Source of the DNA: Actinomycetes bacterium
GTDB lineage: Bacteria; Actinomycetota; Acidimicrobiia; Acidimicrobiales; RAAP-2
DNA: 6,370 bases
Assembly: GCA_021826655.1 (NCBI GenBank)
Contig: JAKAZC010000166.1
Coordinates: 1 to 6,370, forward strand
Direction: 5' to 3'
Part shown: positions 5,892 through 6,370 of the stretch, piece after piece
Position numbering within the stretch: position 1 is the first letter of the stretch
Layout: each line of letters opens with the position of its first letter
The notes under the pieces: model-generated
What the model was told of the DNA's origin: nothing
Database searches by the model: none
Seen by the model: the letters and a program-made list of their open reading frames with translations, nothing else
Made by a program: the position numbers and the translations under genes

Positions 5892-6370
5892 TTAGATCGC
5901 CGTGACAGCCGTCATACCGCCGTCCACCGTCAGATGGGCACCCGTGACGAACGAGGCCTCGGAGGACAGCAGGAAGCGGATGGGTCGGGCGATCTCGTCG
6001 GGGGTCGAGATCCGCTGCAGCGGCGTCCGCGACTCGAGCTGCTCGCGGAATCCGGGGATGACGAAGGCCGGCTCGAGCATCGGCGTGGCCACGGCCCCGG
6101 GGCATACGGCGTTGACCCGGAACCCTTCGGTGGCGAAGCGCTGGGCCAGCGACCGCATCAGACCCAGCACCCCTCCCTTCGACGCGCAATAGGCGGTCAA
6201 CACCGAACTCCCGAAGAGCCCTTCGATGGACGAGATCAGCACCACCGACGATCCGGGCCCGGCGGTGCGGAAGGGGTCCAGCAGGTTGCGGCAGATGATC
6301 GCGGCCGCCCGCACGTTGACATTGAGGGTGTCGTCCCACACGGCGTCATCGAGGTCGTCGACCAGTGACG
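5892..6370 (-). CDS. Short-chain dehydrogenase/reductase (SDR), 5' end missing
   Basis: About 158 C-terminal residues are visible, and the frame is open to the right window edge. The GTG at 6341 is internal, because the reading upstream of it (LVDDLDDAVWDD) continues the fold. Classical SDR marks, numbered from that GTG codon, are the NVN motif (7-9), the catalytic Ser38 in LISSIEGL, and Tyr51 and Lys55 in YCASK. The Ser-Tyr spacing is 13, as in the family. VCPGAVATPM is the nucleotide-site PG loop, and the protein ends with GAHLTVDGGMTAV, the usual SDR C-terminus. The Rossmann GxxxGxG segment that would show NAD or NADP preference lies outside the window. The substrate cannot be told; 3-oxoacyl-ACP reductase-like or other alcohol/ketone oxidoreductase roles are possible. 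The stop is TAA. The membrane-protein gene follows 101 bp downstream on the same strand, but the gap and mixed functions argue against a tight operon. Confidence 0.93.
   Translation of the reverse strand, partial: SLVDDLDDAVWDDTLNVNVRAAAIICRNLLDPFRTAGPGSSVVLISSIEGLFGSSVLTAYCASKGGVLGLMRSLAQRFATEGFRVNAVCPGAVATPMLEPAFVIPGFREQLESRTPLQRISTPDEIARPIRFLLSSEASFVTGAHLTVDGGMTAVTAI

Noticed and set aside
5313..6368. 351-codon plus-strand open frame over the membrane-protein and SDR genes
   Set aside because: It is antisense to an SDR with an intact Ser-Tyr-Lys triad and to a protein with clear membrane segments; its translation is Arg/Gly-rich with no motif.

Overview
The window is strongly GC-rich, gene-dense chromosomal DNA carrying six protein-coding genes and no RNA gene, insertion sequence, phage gene or CRISPR array that I can see. 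Codon use with G/C at nearly every third position, an actinobacterial-looking SufB and oligopeptidase B, and a RodZ-type periplasmic domain on an unusual membrane protein suggest an actinobacterium, possibly an Acidimicrobiia-like lineage. The lineage is an inference from gene character; no marker gene in the window settles it.

Layout, left to right. (1) The 3' part of a crotonase-fold gene on + (2-598), whose three acidic active-site residues match dienoyl-CoA isomerase (ECH1) rather than plain enoyl-CoA hydratase. (2) Converging on it, a minus-strand pair: sufB (2447 to 1047), the Fe-S cluster scaffold subunit, followed 73 bp later by a small four-cysteine protein of unknown function (973 to 638). 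(3) A 108-bp divergent gap (2448-2555) with the only AT-rich patch of the area, a 12-bp palindrome and a C8 tract. (4) ptrB, oligopeptidase B, on + (2556-4757), with a complete catalytic triad. (5) Converging on it, a minus-strand two-pass membrane protein with a RodZ C-terminal-like (DUF4115) outer domain and a low-complexity Ala/Thr tail (5790 to 4801). (6) The 3' part of a short-chain dehydrogenase/reductase on minus, entering from the right edge (6370 to 5892).

The genes are mostly housekeeping and do not form a single pathway: lipid or CoA-ester catabolism, Fe-S assembly, peptide degradation, cell envelope or shape, and a reductase. The only likely functional unit is sufB plus the small Cys4 protein, which read as one transcript. 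No stretch longer than 300 bases lacks a gene. I see no strong case for a wholly new system. The best leads are the Cys4 protein tied to sufB, the RodZ-like protein without a helix-turn-helix domain, the sufB/ptrB divergent control region, and matching C8 tracts placed 23-24 nt before two start codons.
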